Notes: generated by a model not told the origin, from the sequence alone. A DNA stretch of 64,000 bases from Phragmites australis (GCF_958298935.1 NC_084927.1:12180001-12244000); one strand, 5' to 3'; shown: positions 23,769 through 35,454, counted from the first letter of the stretch. Program-made: numbers and translations.

Positions 23769-24728
23769 TGATAAGGGGATTGGTCCCAATCTTTCGATGA
23801 GAGAGATTCTTTCAATTTGGTGGAAGTGACTTTGACGATCCGACTACACCGTACGACGACGATGCACCTTAGCAATCGCTAAACCAACTCCGGAGGGTTG
23901 TTGACCTTGCCGTGAGCACGATCAACCTGAACATGAGGTTCAATTCCTGCGAGTAACCGAAGAACAAGCAAGAACTCAAGTAAAAGCAATCTGAAATTGC
24001 AATGATATTGAAAAAAAACGAACAAAGTGGGGTTCTATTGATGATCTTGACAAGGTGGCTGTCCAGCACAACTCGAAGACTCAAAGTTTGCACGTAGCTA
24101 AACCAATCTAACAAAACCCGTCTCTTCTGCGGCGGTTCCTGGGTATATAAGGGTAGAGGATGACCAAGAGGTGTTGGAGTCGTAATCCTACCCTAGGACG
24201 CGCCCCTCAAAGGCTCTACTTGATACAAGGCCCATCGGACCTAAATAAGGTGGCGCAACACCTGTTTGCAGAAACAGACTCGGTTTTAAATTGATGATAG
24301 AGATGGACTCGGGCTGAATTTGGAGATGAGGCCGGATCCGTTGGAAAGTAGACTTGATAAGCTTTCCATGAAGTCTAGAACGTCCCAAACGGAGTCCGGA
24401 TGAAGTCGGTATGGACGAACTAACTTGATGCTGTCATACAACCGAATCCGAATCGAACTCGTGGATAGGACTTGTTTTACGCTTGGTGACTCCACTTCTG
24501 CACTTGGGCATGTTCGGTTCCTCTCCCTGGTTCCTAAGGACAAGGAAATCATCACAAGAATTAAATAGTATCCCATTCTTTGAAACATTCGTATGCATCC
24601 CTAGGAACGCATTCACCTGATGATTAAGTTGATGAGCACGAGCTCTAGTGAGTGGTCCTTGTATTGTTGGAGAAGTGGTGGCAGATGTTGGTGTAGTGGG
24701 CGTAACAATAGTGGAGATGTCCTCATCA
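23769..24728 (-). mobile_element. Solo LTR of the CRM-like gypsy family
   Basis: The plus strand reads TGATAAGGGG...CCTCATCA, flanked by a perfect target duplication TGAAA (23764-23768 and 24729-24733). The left end matches the reverse complement of the LTR end of the forward element at 37878. The right ~300 bases encode, on the minus strand, the C-terminal tail of the family's polyprotein (IQGPLTRARAHQLNHQVNAF). With one LTR, no internal region and a clean duplication, the pattern fits intra-element LTR recombination. Confidence 0.88.
24434..24728 (-). pseudogene. Polyprotein C-terminal tail encoded within the solo LTR
   Basis: An open frame of about 98 codons lies inside the LTR. It reads a Thr/Ser/Pro-rich linker, then GPLTRARAHQLNHQVNAFL and an SCDDFLVLRNQGEEP segment, and ends at 24434. 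The same tail is found at the 3' ends of the other CRM-like copies here (minus strand 48307-48013; broken at 43689-43960). The family's pol frame therefore runs into its 3' LTR. Without an internal region this piece has no start context of its own. Confidence 0.75.
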
Positions 24729-27700
24729 TGAAATATACTCATTCGGAGCCCGTTTTCAGGACCCTTTTCTAGACCAAATTAACACAGAGCAAAATCAACC
24801 GGAACAAACTCCCAACATGACCTATGACACCTAGGAGGACAATCTTGTGTTGTGGATCAAAATCAACTGGCACAAGCTCCAACATGACCTACGTGATCTC
24901 AGAGTGCAATCTGGTGCATGTGGGGCTCATTTTGCTCCGATCATAACTTTCGTGAAATCCAGCCGTTCGGGCCCGTTTTCAGACCAAATTAACAGTGAAC
25001 CAAAATCAATCGGAACAAGCACTAACAAGACCTATGACACCAAGGAGGACAATCCTATGCGTTTGGGGTGTGTTTTGATTTGATCATAACTTTCATTAAT
25101 TGTACCCATTTTGGACCCATTTTCGAACCAAATTAACATCAAAGCGAAATCAACTGAAACAAGCTTCAACATGACCTACGATATTTGTGAGGATAATCTG
25201 GTGCGTCCTGGGTGCATTTCACTCCAATCATAATTTTCTTGAACTCCGTCTGTTTGGGACACCTTATCCAACCAAATTATCACTTTGACCTAAAACACGG
25301 GAAGACAATCCAATGCATTCTGGGTGCCTTTTGCTTCGGTCATAACTTTCATTAAATTTACCCATTTGGGACCCATGTTTGAGACCCTTTTTAGACCACA
25401 TTAACATTGGGGCAAAATCAATCAGAACAAGCTCAAACATGACCTATGACTCCTAGGTGGATAATCCGATGTGTCCTGGTTACGCTTCTTTACAGCTGTA
25501 ACTTTCTGGAAATCCACCTGTTCGGGACCCGTTTTCATATCAAATTAACATTGGAGCGAAATCAACCAGAATAAACTCCAACATGACATAAAAAACTAAA
25601 GAGGACAATCTGATGCGTTCTGGGTGCATTTCGTTCTGGACATAACTTTCGTGAAATTCACCCGCTCTACACACATTTTCGTACCAAATTAACACTGAAG
25701 TGAAATCAACCGGGGAACAAGCTCCAGCATGACCTACGACACCTCGAAGGACAATCTGGTGTGTTCTAGGCTGTTTCACTGGGTTAGAAAAATTCTGAAA
25801 TCTACTTGATTGGTATCCCTTTTGGGTCCAAAAAATTCTGAAATCTACTCGATCGATATCCATTTTTGGACCAAATTAACATCAGAGAGAAATCAATCGA
25901 CACAAGCTCCTACATGACCTACGACACCTGGAAAGAAAATTTGGTGCCTTCTAGGGGCATTTTCCTCCAATCATAAGTTTCGCGAAATCCACCCATCCAG
26001 GCCCATTTTTGACCAAATTAACACTAAAGTGAAATCAACCGGAACAATCTCCAGCATGACCTAAGACACCAAAGAGGACAATATGGTGCATTCTTGGCGT
26101 GTTTTCCTTTGGTCATAACATTCGTGAAATTCACCTGTTTTGGACCCATTTTCGTACCAATTTAACACCGATGCAAAATCAAGAGGAATAAGCTCCAACA
26201 TGACCTACAACACCTGGGAGGACAATTTGGTGCGTTCTGGGTGTGTTTTGCTCATATCAAAATTTTCGTGAAATACACTCATCAGGACCTATTTTTGGGT
26301 TCGTTTTTGGACAAAATTAACACCAGAAAGAAATGAACCGTAACAAGCTCCAACATGACCCACGATATCTGGGAGGACAATCCATTGCATTCTAGGTGTG
26401 TTTCACACCTATCATAACTTACTTGATATCCACCTCTTTAGGTCTCGTTTTCGAGCTAAATGAATACCGGAGCGAAATCAACTAGAACGAGCTCCAATAT
26501 GATCTTCGACACCTAGGAGGAAAATCTGGCACACTTCGCTCAGGTCAAAACTTTTGTGAGATCCAGTCGATTGATATCCGTTTTCAGACTAAATTAATAT
26601 TGGAGCGAAATCATCTAGGACAAGCTCCAACATAAAAGATGACACCTCCGAGGACTATCCAGTGCGTCCTGGGTACATTTTGCATCGGTCATAACATTGG
26701 TAAAAGCCACCCGTTTTGGACCTATTTTCGTATGAAATTAATATCGAAGCGAAATCAACCAGAACAAGTTCCAAGTTGACCTACAGCACGTGGTAGGACA
26801 ATCCGGTGCATTATGAGCATGTTTCGCTCTGTTCATAACTTTTGGGAAGTCAACCCATTCGGGCACATTTTTGGACCAAATTAAAATCAGAGCGAAATCA
26901 ATCACAACAAGCTCCAACATGACCGACGACACCTAGGAGGACAATTCAGTACATTTTAGGTGTGTTTCGCTCTAGTCATAACTCTCTTGAAATCCACCTA
27001 TTCCAGATCCGTTTTTGGACCAAATTAAGGCCGAAGAGAAATCAACTGGAGCAAGCTGAAACATGACATATGACACATCGGAGGACAATCCGGTGCGTCC
27101 TGGGTGCATTTTGCTTCAGCCATAACTTTGTAAAATCCACACGTTCAAGATGTATTTTCGTACCAAATTAACACCGGAGTGAAATAACCTAGAACAAGCT
27201 CCAACATGATCTATGACATGTGGGAGGACAATACAATCCGTTTTGTGCGCATTTTGCTATGGCTAAAACTTTCATGAAGTCCACCCGTTCTGGATCCATT
27301 TTTATACAAAATTAACACTAGAGTGAAATAAACCGAACAAACTCCATCATTACCTATTACACCTGGGAGGACACTCCTGTGCGTTCTTAGTAAGTTTCAT
27401 TCTAGGCATAACTTTCGTGAAATCCACCCGTTCGGTCCCATTTGTGGACCAAATTAATATCATAGTGAAATCAACCAGAACAAGCTCCAACATGATTGAA
27501 ATCTAGTGCGTTCTAGGTGCATTTTGCCCCGGTCTTAACTTTCGTGAAATCCTTCGCTCGGGCCTATTTTTGGACCAAATTAAGATCAGAGTGAAATCAG
27601 CCAGAATCAGCACCAACATGACCTATGACACCTAGGCGGACAATCCGGTGCGGTATAGGCACATTTCGCTCCGATCATAACTTTTTTGAAATCCACCTGC

Positions 27701-27975
27701 TCAGGACCTGTTTTCGGACAATTTTAAGACCGGAGTGAAATCGACATGAACAACCTCCAACATGACCTACGACACCTCGGAGGACAATCCGATGCGCCGT
27801 GACCGCATTTTGCTTTAGTCATAACTTTGGTAAAATCCACCCGCCCTTGACCCATTTTCAAACCAAATTAACATCAGAGCGAAATCTACCTGAACAAGCT
27901 CCAACATGACCTACGACACCTGGGTGTGTCCTAGGCGCATTTTGCTCTTGACATAATTTTTTTGAAATCTAGCTA
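24729..27975 (+). repeat. ~143-bp satellite array, block 3
   Basis: About 22 monomers in the same orientation as block 2, which it continues in phase across the solo LTR. Spacings of exactly 143-144 bp are visible at 26911, 27055, 27198, 27341 and 27484. A short internal duplication lies near 25780-25860. No genes. Confidence 0.95.
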
Positions 27976-28953
27976 TGATGTAGTATGGCCCAACCTTCCA
28001 AGAGGTAATTGATATGTTGTTTTGGTAGAGTTTTAATGTTGATGATTCAAAGGCTCTTACCAGAAAAGATCGAGAACTCTTGCAACTACTACACCACTAC
28101 TCTATGGTTATCAACCGTGCCAAATGCAATTGACCTCACCAAGATGCCTTTTCCTGCAAGCGAATCGAGAACACGGTAGATGAATTAGAATATTGGTAAT
28201 TATGAGTGAAGAATATGAGTTGGGGTTCTACAAACTGAACAAGTGGTGAAACTATCTAAAACAAAATAATCTAAGTAAAATCCGAATTGCTGAGGTGCAT
28301 ACTATTGCTAACTATCTATATAGGATGACACCATGCCTCTCTCGGATGATTGCGGCGTGTACAAAACCAATTTTGTAGTGGGGCCAGATCCATTAGAATG
28401 ACTATCTCGTATTCTTTCTAGGCTGTATTTAAACACATTCGTAGGACTACATATGAAAAAGATATGATCTAATTGCCATACGGTTATCTGTTTCAATCCA
28501 AATTGAATTCTAAGACCGAGTTGACTTTTTGCAATTTTTATTCCTACTTCCCTATTGATTTTTGATGTGGTACCAAATCCATTGGAGCATAGATGAAGTC
28601 CTCTTTCCAGATTGTGCTCACACATCTCCATTGGATTTCGGATCATAGAATTATTAACACTTTTATGCAGGCCTATCAGCAGAATTTGAACTTGTTTCAG
28701 ATTCCAAAACCGAGTAGGACATGGATTGTAATCCAAATTTGCTTGGCTTGGAGGTGAAGTGATGGCTTGTAAAAGGTTAGAGAAGCTTCGTTGTCTTGGA
28801 ACCAAGTTTGGCGAGGATTAAAATCAGAAAATATACAATTCACCAATATTAGGCAATAGCATATTCTCACCCAACATAAATAAAAGCGTCATAAACAAAT
28901 TCAACTTCCATTCCTCATGAGCGGTCGTATCTGAAGGTAGCATGGTCTCATCA
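27976..28953 (-). repeat. 3' LTR (left copy) of the reverse CRM-like element
   Basis: TGATGTAGTATGGCCC at the left edge matches the edges at 23769 and 47442. The LTR is 978 bp. Its minus strand begins TGATGAGACC after a polypurine tract at 28954-28970. Confidence 0.8.
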
Positions 28954-29552
28954 TCCTCCCTTCTTTACAGCAAACCATCCTCGGTTTGGACACACGGATA
29001 TTATTATGTATAGCATTATCTTGCCCATAAACTTCTACACAAAGCAAAAATCGCAAGGAACCCTCGTTATGTGATATCATAAGTTCTCTATCAAACAATT
29101 TCAGTCCTCTTCAAAATGATTGTACCTAATCATAATTTGTCATAATAGACAATATTGGTACAATGTATGCATGTGTCATTTCTTGCTCTCCTTCTTAAAA
29201 GATATGGTATTGCATTGTAACCAGGTATGAATTTGCATCTTCTGCACAAAGAAAGGTGAAGCAGCAGTTGTGGTGTATGGTAGCACTAGATGGGTGTATG
29301 ATAGCAGCCAACAATGCTCCCATTCTTGAGAACTATTCTGTAGGTTACAAATAGAGCTAGAGAAACTTGACATGACATTAATAGTGCTTCTGCAGTCCTC
29401 TACATGATCACTTTATGGTATTATAATAGAAGGTTTCAGATTTGAACAAATATAAACTCGATGCACCATATATTCTAATTTGTATTGTATTTGCCAATAA
29501 CATGAAAAGTATTTTGTGACAGCATAGCAAGTTAGAATCACTCCCTTAGAAC
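28954..29552. other. Unassigned sequence between LTR and nested transposon
   Basis: After the polypurine tract I recognise no domain. It may be the 3' untranslated remainder of the reverse CRM-like element. Short frames here carry no known motif. Confidence 0.4.
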
Positions 29553-29578
29553 TGCACATTAGTGACGGGTGATAAACA

Positions 29579-29894
29579 TGTCACACCCTGATTTTCAGAT
29601 TTATCAAATTTCTAAAATTTTCCAAGAATAGTTGATAGATCAAATAATTATAATAGGAAAAAGTCATATTTTCTAAATTTGGATTCAAATTTGAATTAGG
29701 ATTATTATTTGTTTGTATGCATTCATGCTGATAATAGTCATTTAGGCTTTATTTTCACCTCTCTGGGCCTGTTCTTTTTTCTCTTGCCTGCCCAGCCCAT
29801 CCTTTTCCCGAGTTGAGCTGGCATACCATTCTCTCCCTCATCCTAGGCATATATAAGCCACACCTGGTTTTGTCCTTTAAAACCAGGTGTGACA
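29579..29894 (+). repeat. 5' LTR of the small element (internally deleted)
   Basis: 316 bp against 659 bp in the 3' copy. Sequence runs in parallel to TTTAGGCTTTATTTT, then jumps to CACCTCTCTGGGCC, leaving out about 343 bases. Confidence 0.9.
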
Positions 29895-30573
29895 GAAGTG
29901 GTATTAGAGTCATACTGATTGTAGGACGCAAGCCTAGATAGAATGGTCGTGCCATAAGATCATATTTTAAAAGCCTATTTTGAAAAATCCATCCTTGTGC
30001 TATTCTGATCCCTCAGTTTCTCTCTCTACTTACCCATTTCAATCTATTGAGGAAAATTAATTTCCAACACTCCTCCTTTCAAACTATTAGTTGTTGAACC
30101 ATCCCGGTTACTCTGTTCGAGAAGGATGCACTTGAAGATCTCTCTTGGTGCTCCTACCTTGCGTGAAGATTTATATGATAAAGATGAAGATCCATCATGA
30201 CAAGGAAGATTCATCTACCACAAAACTGAAGGCATGAAGACCTACCTCTGTGCTGCTCCCAGTTTTAGTTCTTTGAGTTATAGGACGATTTTCCCTAATC
30301 TTCGGAAACGTTAGAGCGATATTAGTAGTGTGTGCTTGTGTTGTGTTCCTTGTCTGATTTGTATTTTCTGTTGAGTGTTGGTATGCGTTGTGGGATGCTT
30401 TAAAATCTGGTAATAGCGGAATTCCATATATATCTCTATAGTTAATAGTATAGCTGGGTTTTCTCGTTCTAGTCCCTTAGCTTCTTGCCCCAACCTTCTG
30501 CCTGAATCCCAATCAGATGGTGAACACAAAGAAAGATCAGCTTAGTAAAGGTACCAACAACAACATCCAATAG

Positions 30574-31123
30574 ATGCCACCTCAATTCAACAAGGAACAA
30601 TTTTTGGAGATACAGACTCAGATCCTTCAAGGCATGACACAGAATATAGAAAATCTGCTACAGATCGTTGAAGCTCTGGGTGCAGAAGACGAGCGTGGAA
30701 AGCAAGGCAGCAACAAGAAGAGGAAGAAAGCCTTTGAAGACCATCAAGCAAACAACAGTTCTCGGCTCCGTTCCACTCCTAAATAAACACTTTGTTCTAC
30801 CAACTAGGAAGTTTCACTGGTCGAGAGAACATTTGCAGAGTACACCTACAAGGAAGGTGTGCTTTGCTGTGAAGAAGAAAGATGCTATGCCAATTGACGT
30901 CCCCTGAGGATCCTTGTACTTGACGATAAAAAGGTGTGCGTCCACTGTGGAGAATCTACGTGCTGGGTCAAAAGATGTCCCATGAAGCATCCCACACGAA
31001 ACTGGATCAACCCCAAATCCTATATGAAGATCTCAGTTCAACATTCAGACTGTCACAACTTTCAAGTTGTATCTCAAGATAACCAATATCGACTAGATCC
31101 CATCAAGCTCACAGAAGCTCAGT
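30574..31123 (+). pseudogene. gag-like remnant of the small element
   Basis: A 70-codon frame (30574-30783) with MPPQFNKEQFLEIQTQIL is followed by a second frame (30934-31122) containing CVHCGESTCWVKRCPMKH, a degenerate zinc-knuckle-like cluster. A stop and frame change separate them. From 31130 to 31878 I see only short frames. This looks like a reduced Gag of a non-autonomous gypsy element. Assignment rests on position and the Cys-rich motif alone. Confidence 0.55.
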
Positions 31124-31878
31124 AGGCACCAAAAAAGAGTGATATATTCCATGTAGAAGGCTACATGTCTTTCTACTTCTCAAAAACTGGAAATGTAAGT
31201 CAGAGAAGTCCGCTCCTTTTTAAGGGGGTAGTCTTCCTAGCTCATCTCTTGGTTCTGGAACCTAAAGACAGATATTAGGAATGGCTAGTCAGCAAAGGTA
31301 ATACGGTAACAAAGTGTGACAAAGGAAGGACAGTGCCCAGAAGCTGCACTCCAACCACAGAAGTGATTGCTAAGAACAAGTACTTTTTCCTCAGAATTAG
31401 GATATGCCTTACTAAATCTTCAAGGATAAGAAGGTCCACTCAGGTCAATCAACGGATGAGAAGATCATTTTAAAAAATAAAGAAAACTTATCAGGAGTTC
31501 TTTAGCTATGAAATTCTCAGGAATCAGAAAGTATTAAGATGTATTATGATCTCAAGGATTGTTATCGGTATTATGGAAACAAGAGTGGTGTAGTAAAGTT
31601 AGAATAGTACATTAGAGACAACTACAACCGTTGAAGATAACAGGAATAGAATATTCGAGAAAATCCAACATACTTAGGGTAACCAATCAAGCTTTGTCAA
31701 GAGAGTTGTGAAGCCGTCAAAAGCAAAGTGAGCAGAGTATGTCAGGGTAATGAGGTTAACACTGAGAAGAAAAAAAGCAATTTCGAAAGCGAGAAGAAAA
31801 CTTGAAGATCAAGATCCCTTATCTCGTTTTCGATCTGCCCGAATCTCGACGGCGAGATTCTTTTAAGGGGGTAGATTT

Positions 31879-32537
31879 GTCACACCCTGATTTTCAGATT
31901 TCTCAAATTTCTAAAATTTTCCAAGAATAGTTGATGGATCAAAGAATTAGAATAGGAAAAAGTCCTATTTTCTAAATTCAGATTCAAATTCGAATTGGGA
32001 TTATAATTTGTTTGTATGCATTCATGCTGATAATAGTCATTTAGGCTTTATTTTGGCACTTGGTTTTTATTTGGTTTTTCCTGTATTTTATTTGAGCCCT
32101 TTTGGATTTATTTGAATTTGTATAAGCTAAAAAAATTTATTTCCAAAATATCAAAATATTTTATTTGGCTTCTAAATGATTTCAAAAGCACTGTAATTTT
32201 TCTAGAATTTTAGGTTTCATTTGATGTCTTATTTGGATTTTATTCTCTTCTAGAAGTTCCAAAACAAAATAGAAACCCTAACATATTCCTAAAATCCAGC
32301 CAGCCCGGCCCAACCCTCGCATCCTTTCGGTCAGCCCATCTCTTTCTCTCTTTTCTCTCCAGCCCATCCAGCCGGCCTGCCTCAACCCAACTCCACCTCA
32401 CCTCTCTAGGCCCGTTCTTCTTTCTCGGGCCTGCCCAGCCCATCCTTTTCCCGAGCTGAGCCGACCTATCAATCTCTCCCTCATCCTGGGCACACATAAG
32501 CCGCATCTGGTTTTGTCCATTAAAACTGGGTGTGACA
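31879..32537 (+). repeat. 3' LTR of the small element
   Basis: 659 bp, TGTCACACCC...GGTGTGACA, followed by the target duplication AAACA. It retains the AT-rich central segment that the 5' copy has lost. Confidence 0.92.
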
Positions 32538-32590
32538 AAACACCATTAGTGATGTGTTCCATACCAGTCACTTCGAACATATCACTAATG

Positions 32591-32660
32591 ATGACACATT
32601 AGTGATGGGTGACAGCTATAACCCGTCACTAATGACTAGCTATCACCTGTCACTAATAAT
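32591..32660. repeat. Near-perfect hairpin in the DNA transposon remnant
   Basis: CATTAGTGATGGGT and ACCCGTCACTAATG face each other across a short loop, followed by a second inverted pair. Strong folding potential at a subterminal position fits a TIR-type DNA transposon. Confidence 0.75.
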
Positions 32661-32761
32661 TAAGGCAAACGATCGAGCACTAGATTTGCATATTAGAAGT
32701 TCAGAAAACATAGACAAATGATTGAGCACTAGATTTCCATACTGAATTTGCACTAGATTCG

Positions 32762-32807
32762 CACCGCCCTTGCCCAGCCCCTTGCCGCCCTTGCTGTGCC
32801 TTGACAT
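32762..32807 (-). pseudogene. Captured histone H4 N-terminal coding fragment
   Basis: The minus strand from the ATG at 32807 reads MSRHSKGGKGLGKGGA. It matches the invariant plant H4 start (MSGRGKGGKGLGKGGA) except around residues 3-5. Homology stops after codon 16, and what follows is transposon sequence with unrelated residues. About 300 bp upstream also looks H4-derived (see the motif entries). No complete histone can be produced. This is a gene fragment captured by the surrounding transposon, not a working H4 locus. Confidence 0.8.
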
Positions 32808-32902
32808 GGCCGCTGCGCTTGCTTGAACATGGAGGAGAAGTTGGGCAATTGGGGATTTGGTGGTTGGGAGCGATGAGTGCGATGTGGCGAATGAGAAGGG
32901 GT

Positions 32903-32910
32903 TATTTAAA
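32903..32910 (-). promoter_or_regulatory. TATA-like element upstream of the H4 fragment
   Basis: The minus strand reads CCCTTTAAATAACC about 96 bases before the H4 ATG, a plausible distance for a plant histone promoter. Confidence 0.5.
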
Positions 32911-32993
32911 GGGCGAGCAGTGGGGTGCAAAGGAAGCCTGCGCTGTTCGATGGGGAGGAAATGAACTAATGAGATCGAGACCTGGGTAGATGT

Positions 32994-33001
32994 TGCGGAT
33001 C
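32994..33001 (+). promoter_or_regulatory. Histone octamer-like motif
   Basis: TGCGGATC differs by one base from the plant histone promoter octamer CGCGGATC. It lies about 190 bp upstream of the H4 ATG, within the usual range. This supports capture of the promoter together with the first codons. Confidence 0.55.
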
Positions 33002-33420
33002 GATGAGTAGGCGGGAGGGAGTGGTATGAAATTTTGTATTTTGGGCACTCGAATTGAGTAGTTTTGTTAAAAGTTCGTGGGATTGTGTAGAGCAATTGCC
33101 CTCTAACTGGTGGGGACACATTCATTCTGACGGTGTTTTAGGTGGGATTGTTTTCTTTTGGACGAAAAATTTAGCGGTATGTGTTATATCTATCACCCAT
33201 CACTAATGACTTAATTATCAGTGACGAGTGTAGATATCATATTTCACTAATGAGTGAGCTAACGTGTACCCTCTCTACCCATCATGTGAGCTGTCATTGA
33301 GGTTAGTGATAGGTGATTTCCTCTCTTGTCACTAATAACACATCATTAGTGACATATCTTGGCCAAGACCTAGCCTATGGTCATATTAGTGACAGGTCGT
33401 TATTATACCCACTCATCAAT

Positions 33421-35227
33421 ATTGTTGATATATAGTAGCAAGAAATTATTGCGGAACGAGTAGGCTATGTTAGCCTAAAACAATAAATTTCTACCATATT
33501 CACCCAGGAAACCATATTGTTAGGAGATCGTAGATTGTTACCACTCAACGCGTAATGCAGTGAAAGAAGAGTTGGAGTAGACCGATCCAACATTGTGCGC
33601 GTCAATCTTCCCGATCAGCTCCACGACTAGCCCCATGACAAGCTCCGCATAGGTGGTCACACTCCTCGACTAGTTTCGGGCATGTGGTCGCACTCCTCGA
33701 CCAGTTCCTCGATCAGCCACTAAGCATGTCTGTCACGTATTTAACCAGGTCTACATGGTCGCGTCGTGCTCCTCGACCAGTCCAGAGTGGTCGCGTCATG
33801 TTCTTCGACCAGTCCCTATTGGTTGCGTCGCGTTCTTCAACCAGTCCCTATTGGTGCCATTGCTAGGGTTTTGGGAGATCAAGTGGAAGGTTGCAGCTAG
33901 GGTTTCAGAGTGACTCACACCCACGTTACCCCCACCCTCCTCCTTATATAGAGCTCACCAATGGACTCCCATGTTGGAAGCCTTTAGGACTCTAACTATT
34001 CATAGATCACAATCTAGTCAAACCCATATATGAATCCAATCAATATGTTTTATTCCAACCCATTAAGTGTGTGACCCGTTAGTTTCATGTACAAGCGGCT
34101 ATGACTCGGAAACCCTTTCCAAATCGAAATCATTAGCAGTCCCTAGCAGGAAATGTTGGCTTCCAAGTATACACAAAGATCATATCGGCTAAATCTTATC
34201 AATACACATGCTCTGATCCCTTTTCCTCACGATACCAATCAAGCTCAAGATGAGATATGTGCCACCTTTGTAACAGCTCGACCACTCACTCGATCATGTA
34301 GTGGATTCATCATGATTAACTTTTTAATCATACATTGGCATGGGCATACACTTTCTCAATCCAACTACTTCGAGGGGTACAGAGATATCTCTCATATTAT
34401 CAAGGAGGGGCAAATTACATCTTGATCACTCACACCCCACGATATGTTTCATAACAAACCTGAAAACTATCTTTATCACTACCTAGTTATGGAGCAGCGT
34501 TTGGCTACCCTATGCTACTACACATTCTGGGAATCAATGACGATCTCAGATCTAAAATTGATAACGGGAGGAATTAAGTACATCCATTGTCGTTTGGTAT
34601 TTTTGCTACAACGTGGAGATAATCAAACCTTCCCTTATAGATTACCAAAACAACATCTTCCTTAGCTTTCCAGAATGCCAAAGTGGTCCAAAATTGGATG
34701 AGCAGATCAATATGTTGCACTATTTATCTGCACTGTTATGCAGATAATCATTTTATTATAAATGACATAATTCTTATTCTTATTCTACTAACGATTGCAA
34801 TGTTTGGGGTGTGTCTAAATTTAGTACTAAGTATCTCGACGAGTTCTCTTGTGTTATAAATCCTGAAAAGCTTTTGTGGAATCAATTTGCACTACGCAAT
34901 ATCTTGAGCTAAACATTGCATTTGCACTACGCAATATCTTCAGCTTGATCTAGTTTAGTTTAGATCCGAATTACCACAAGCATGGATAATGATTATCTGC
35001 ATAAAGGAACAGAGTAGCACAAATGCTGCACAGTACTCTTGATTCACAAAAAAAAAAAAATCATTGGTCTAGACTCGATCTTCACATGAGTGAGGTCTCA
35101 TTGGAACGTTGAGATTTCATAATGAACTGTTTAGTTTACATTTAGAAAACAGAAACATTCATCAGAAACATTCATCTGAGAGTGTATGCTTGTAGCATAC
35201 CACAACTATTAAAGCCTAGGCTACTAA
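33421..35227. other. Unassigned, repeat-like sequence
   Basis: No protein domain or complete LTR pair is visible. Features seen: a 32-bp minisatellite at 33757-33852, a TATA-like TTATATAGAGC near 33943, and an A-run near 35048. Sequence around 33530 (TGTTAGGAGATCG...) could be an LTR edge, without a partner. Confidence 0.35.
33757..33852. repeat. 32-bp minisatellite, three copies
   Basis: Units beginning GGTCGCGTCG start at 33757, 33789 and 33821, each ending in a CGACCAGTCC-type block. Confidence 0.9.
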
Positions 35228-35454
35228 TTGTAACACCCCATGACCCACAAATGCCCCGAGATGCTACTAACTATCCTACAACCATGCCAAACTAATTCAC
35301 CTTCAAAAATAGCAATAATGAATTTAGATTAGCGAAGCTAAACAAAAGTTCATAGTACTCATCATAGTTGCTGGCTCGAACGGATTTCTAGAACTAATTC
35401 AAGCAAGCTAAAATTACAAGGCAAGCACAATGGAACAAAAGGGCTGCAATGCAA
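35228..35454 (-). mobile_element. Second fragment of the TGTAACACCCC LTR family
   Basis: AAAGCCTAGGCT...AATTGTAACACCCC repeats the junction seen at about 15745-15778. The following ~30 bases are similar. It abuts the truncated CRM-like LTR at about 35455. Only this edge is recognisable. Confidence 0.5.

Larger units (their letters stand above)
29579..32537 (+). mobile_element. Small non-autonomous LTR retrotransposon, TSD AAACA
   Basis: The LTRs begin TGTCACACCCTG and end GGTGTGACA. Perfect duplications AAACA flank the element (29574-29578 and 32538-32542). After the 5' LTR comes GAAGTGGTATTAGAGTC, a tRNA-Met-type primer-binding site. TTTTAAGGGGGTAGA precedes the 3' LTR as polypurine tract. 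The ~2-kb interior has gag-like fragments but no protease, RT or integrase, so mobility would depend on proteins from another element. It sits inside the hairpin-rich DNA transposon. Confidence 0.92.
29553..33420. mobile_element. Hairpin-rich DNA transposon remnant (CACTA-like?) with captured histone H4 start
   Basis: The motif ATTAGTGACGGGT and its reverse complement recur at about 29562, 32543, 32590-32660, 33183-33240 and 33300-33400. Dense short inverted copies of this sort are typical of the subterminal regions of grass CACTA elements. I could not find a terminal CACTA...TAGTG pair, so family and limits are uncertain. The block is split by the LTR element at 29579-32537 and encloses a host-derived histone H4 5' segment at 32762-33120. 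Confidence 0.5.

Noticed and set aside
24434..24742. 102-codon minus frame as an independent gene
   Set aside because: It is the LTR-encoded polyprotein tail of a CRM-like element, matched by similar tails in two other copies. The last 14 bases belong to flanking satellite.
29281..29300. GCACTAGATGGG as the CACTA terminus of the hairpin-rich transposon
   Set aside because: No matching TAGTG end or inverted repeat was found near 33420, so the termini stay undefined.
32643..33125. 160-codon minus frame as a host gene containing histone-like residues
   Set aside because: The real H4 start lies internally at 32807. Upstream codons are promoter/leader and downstream codons are transposon sequence.
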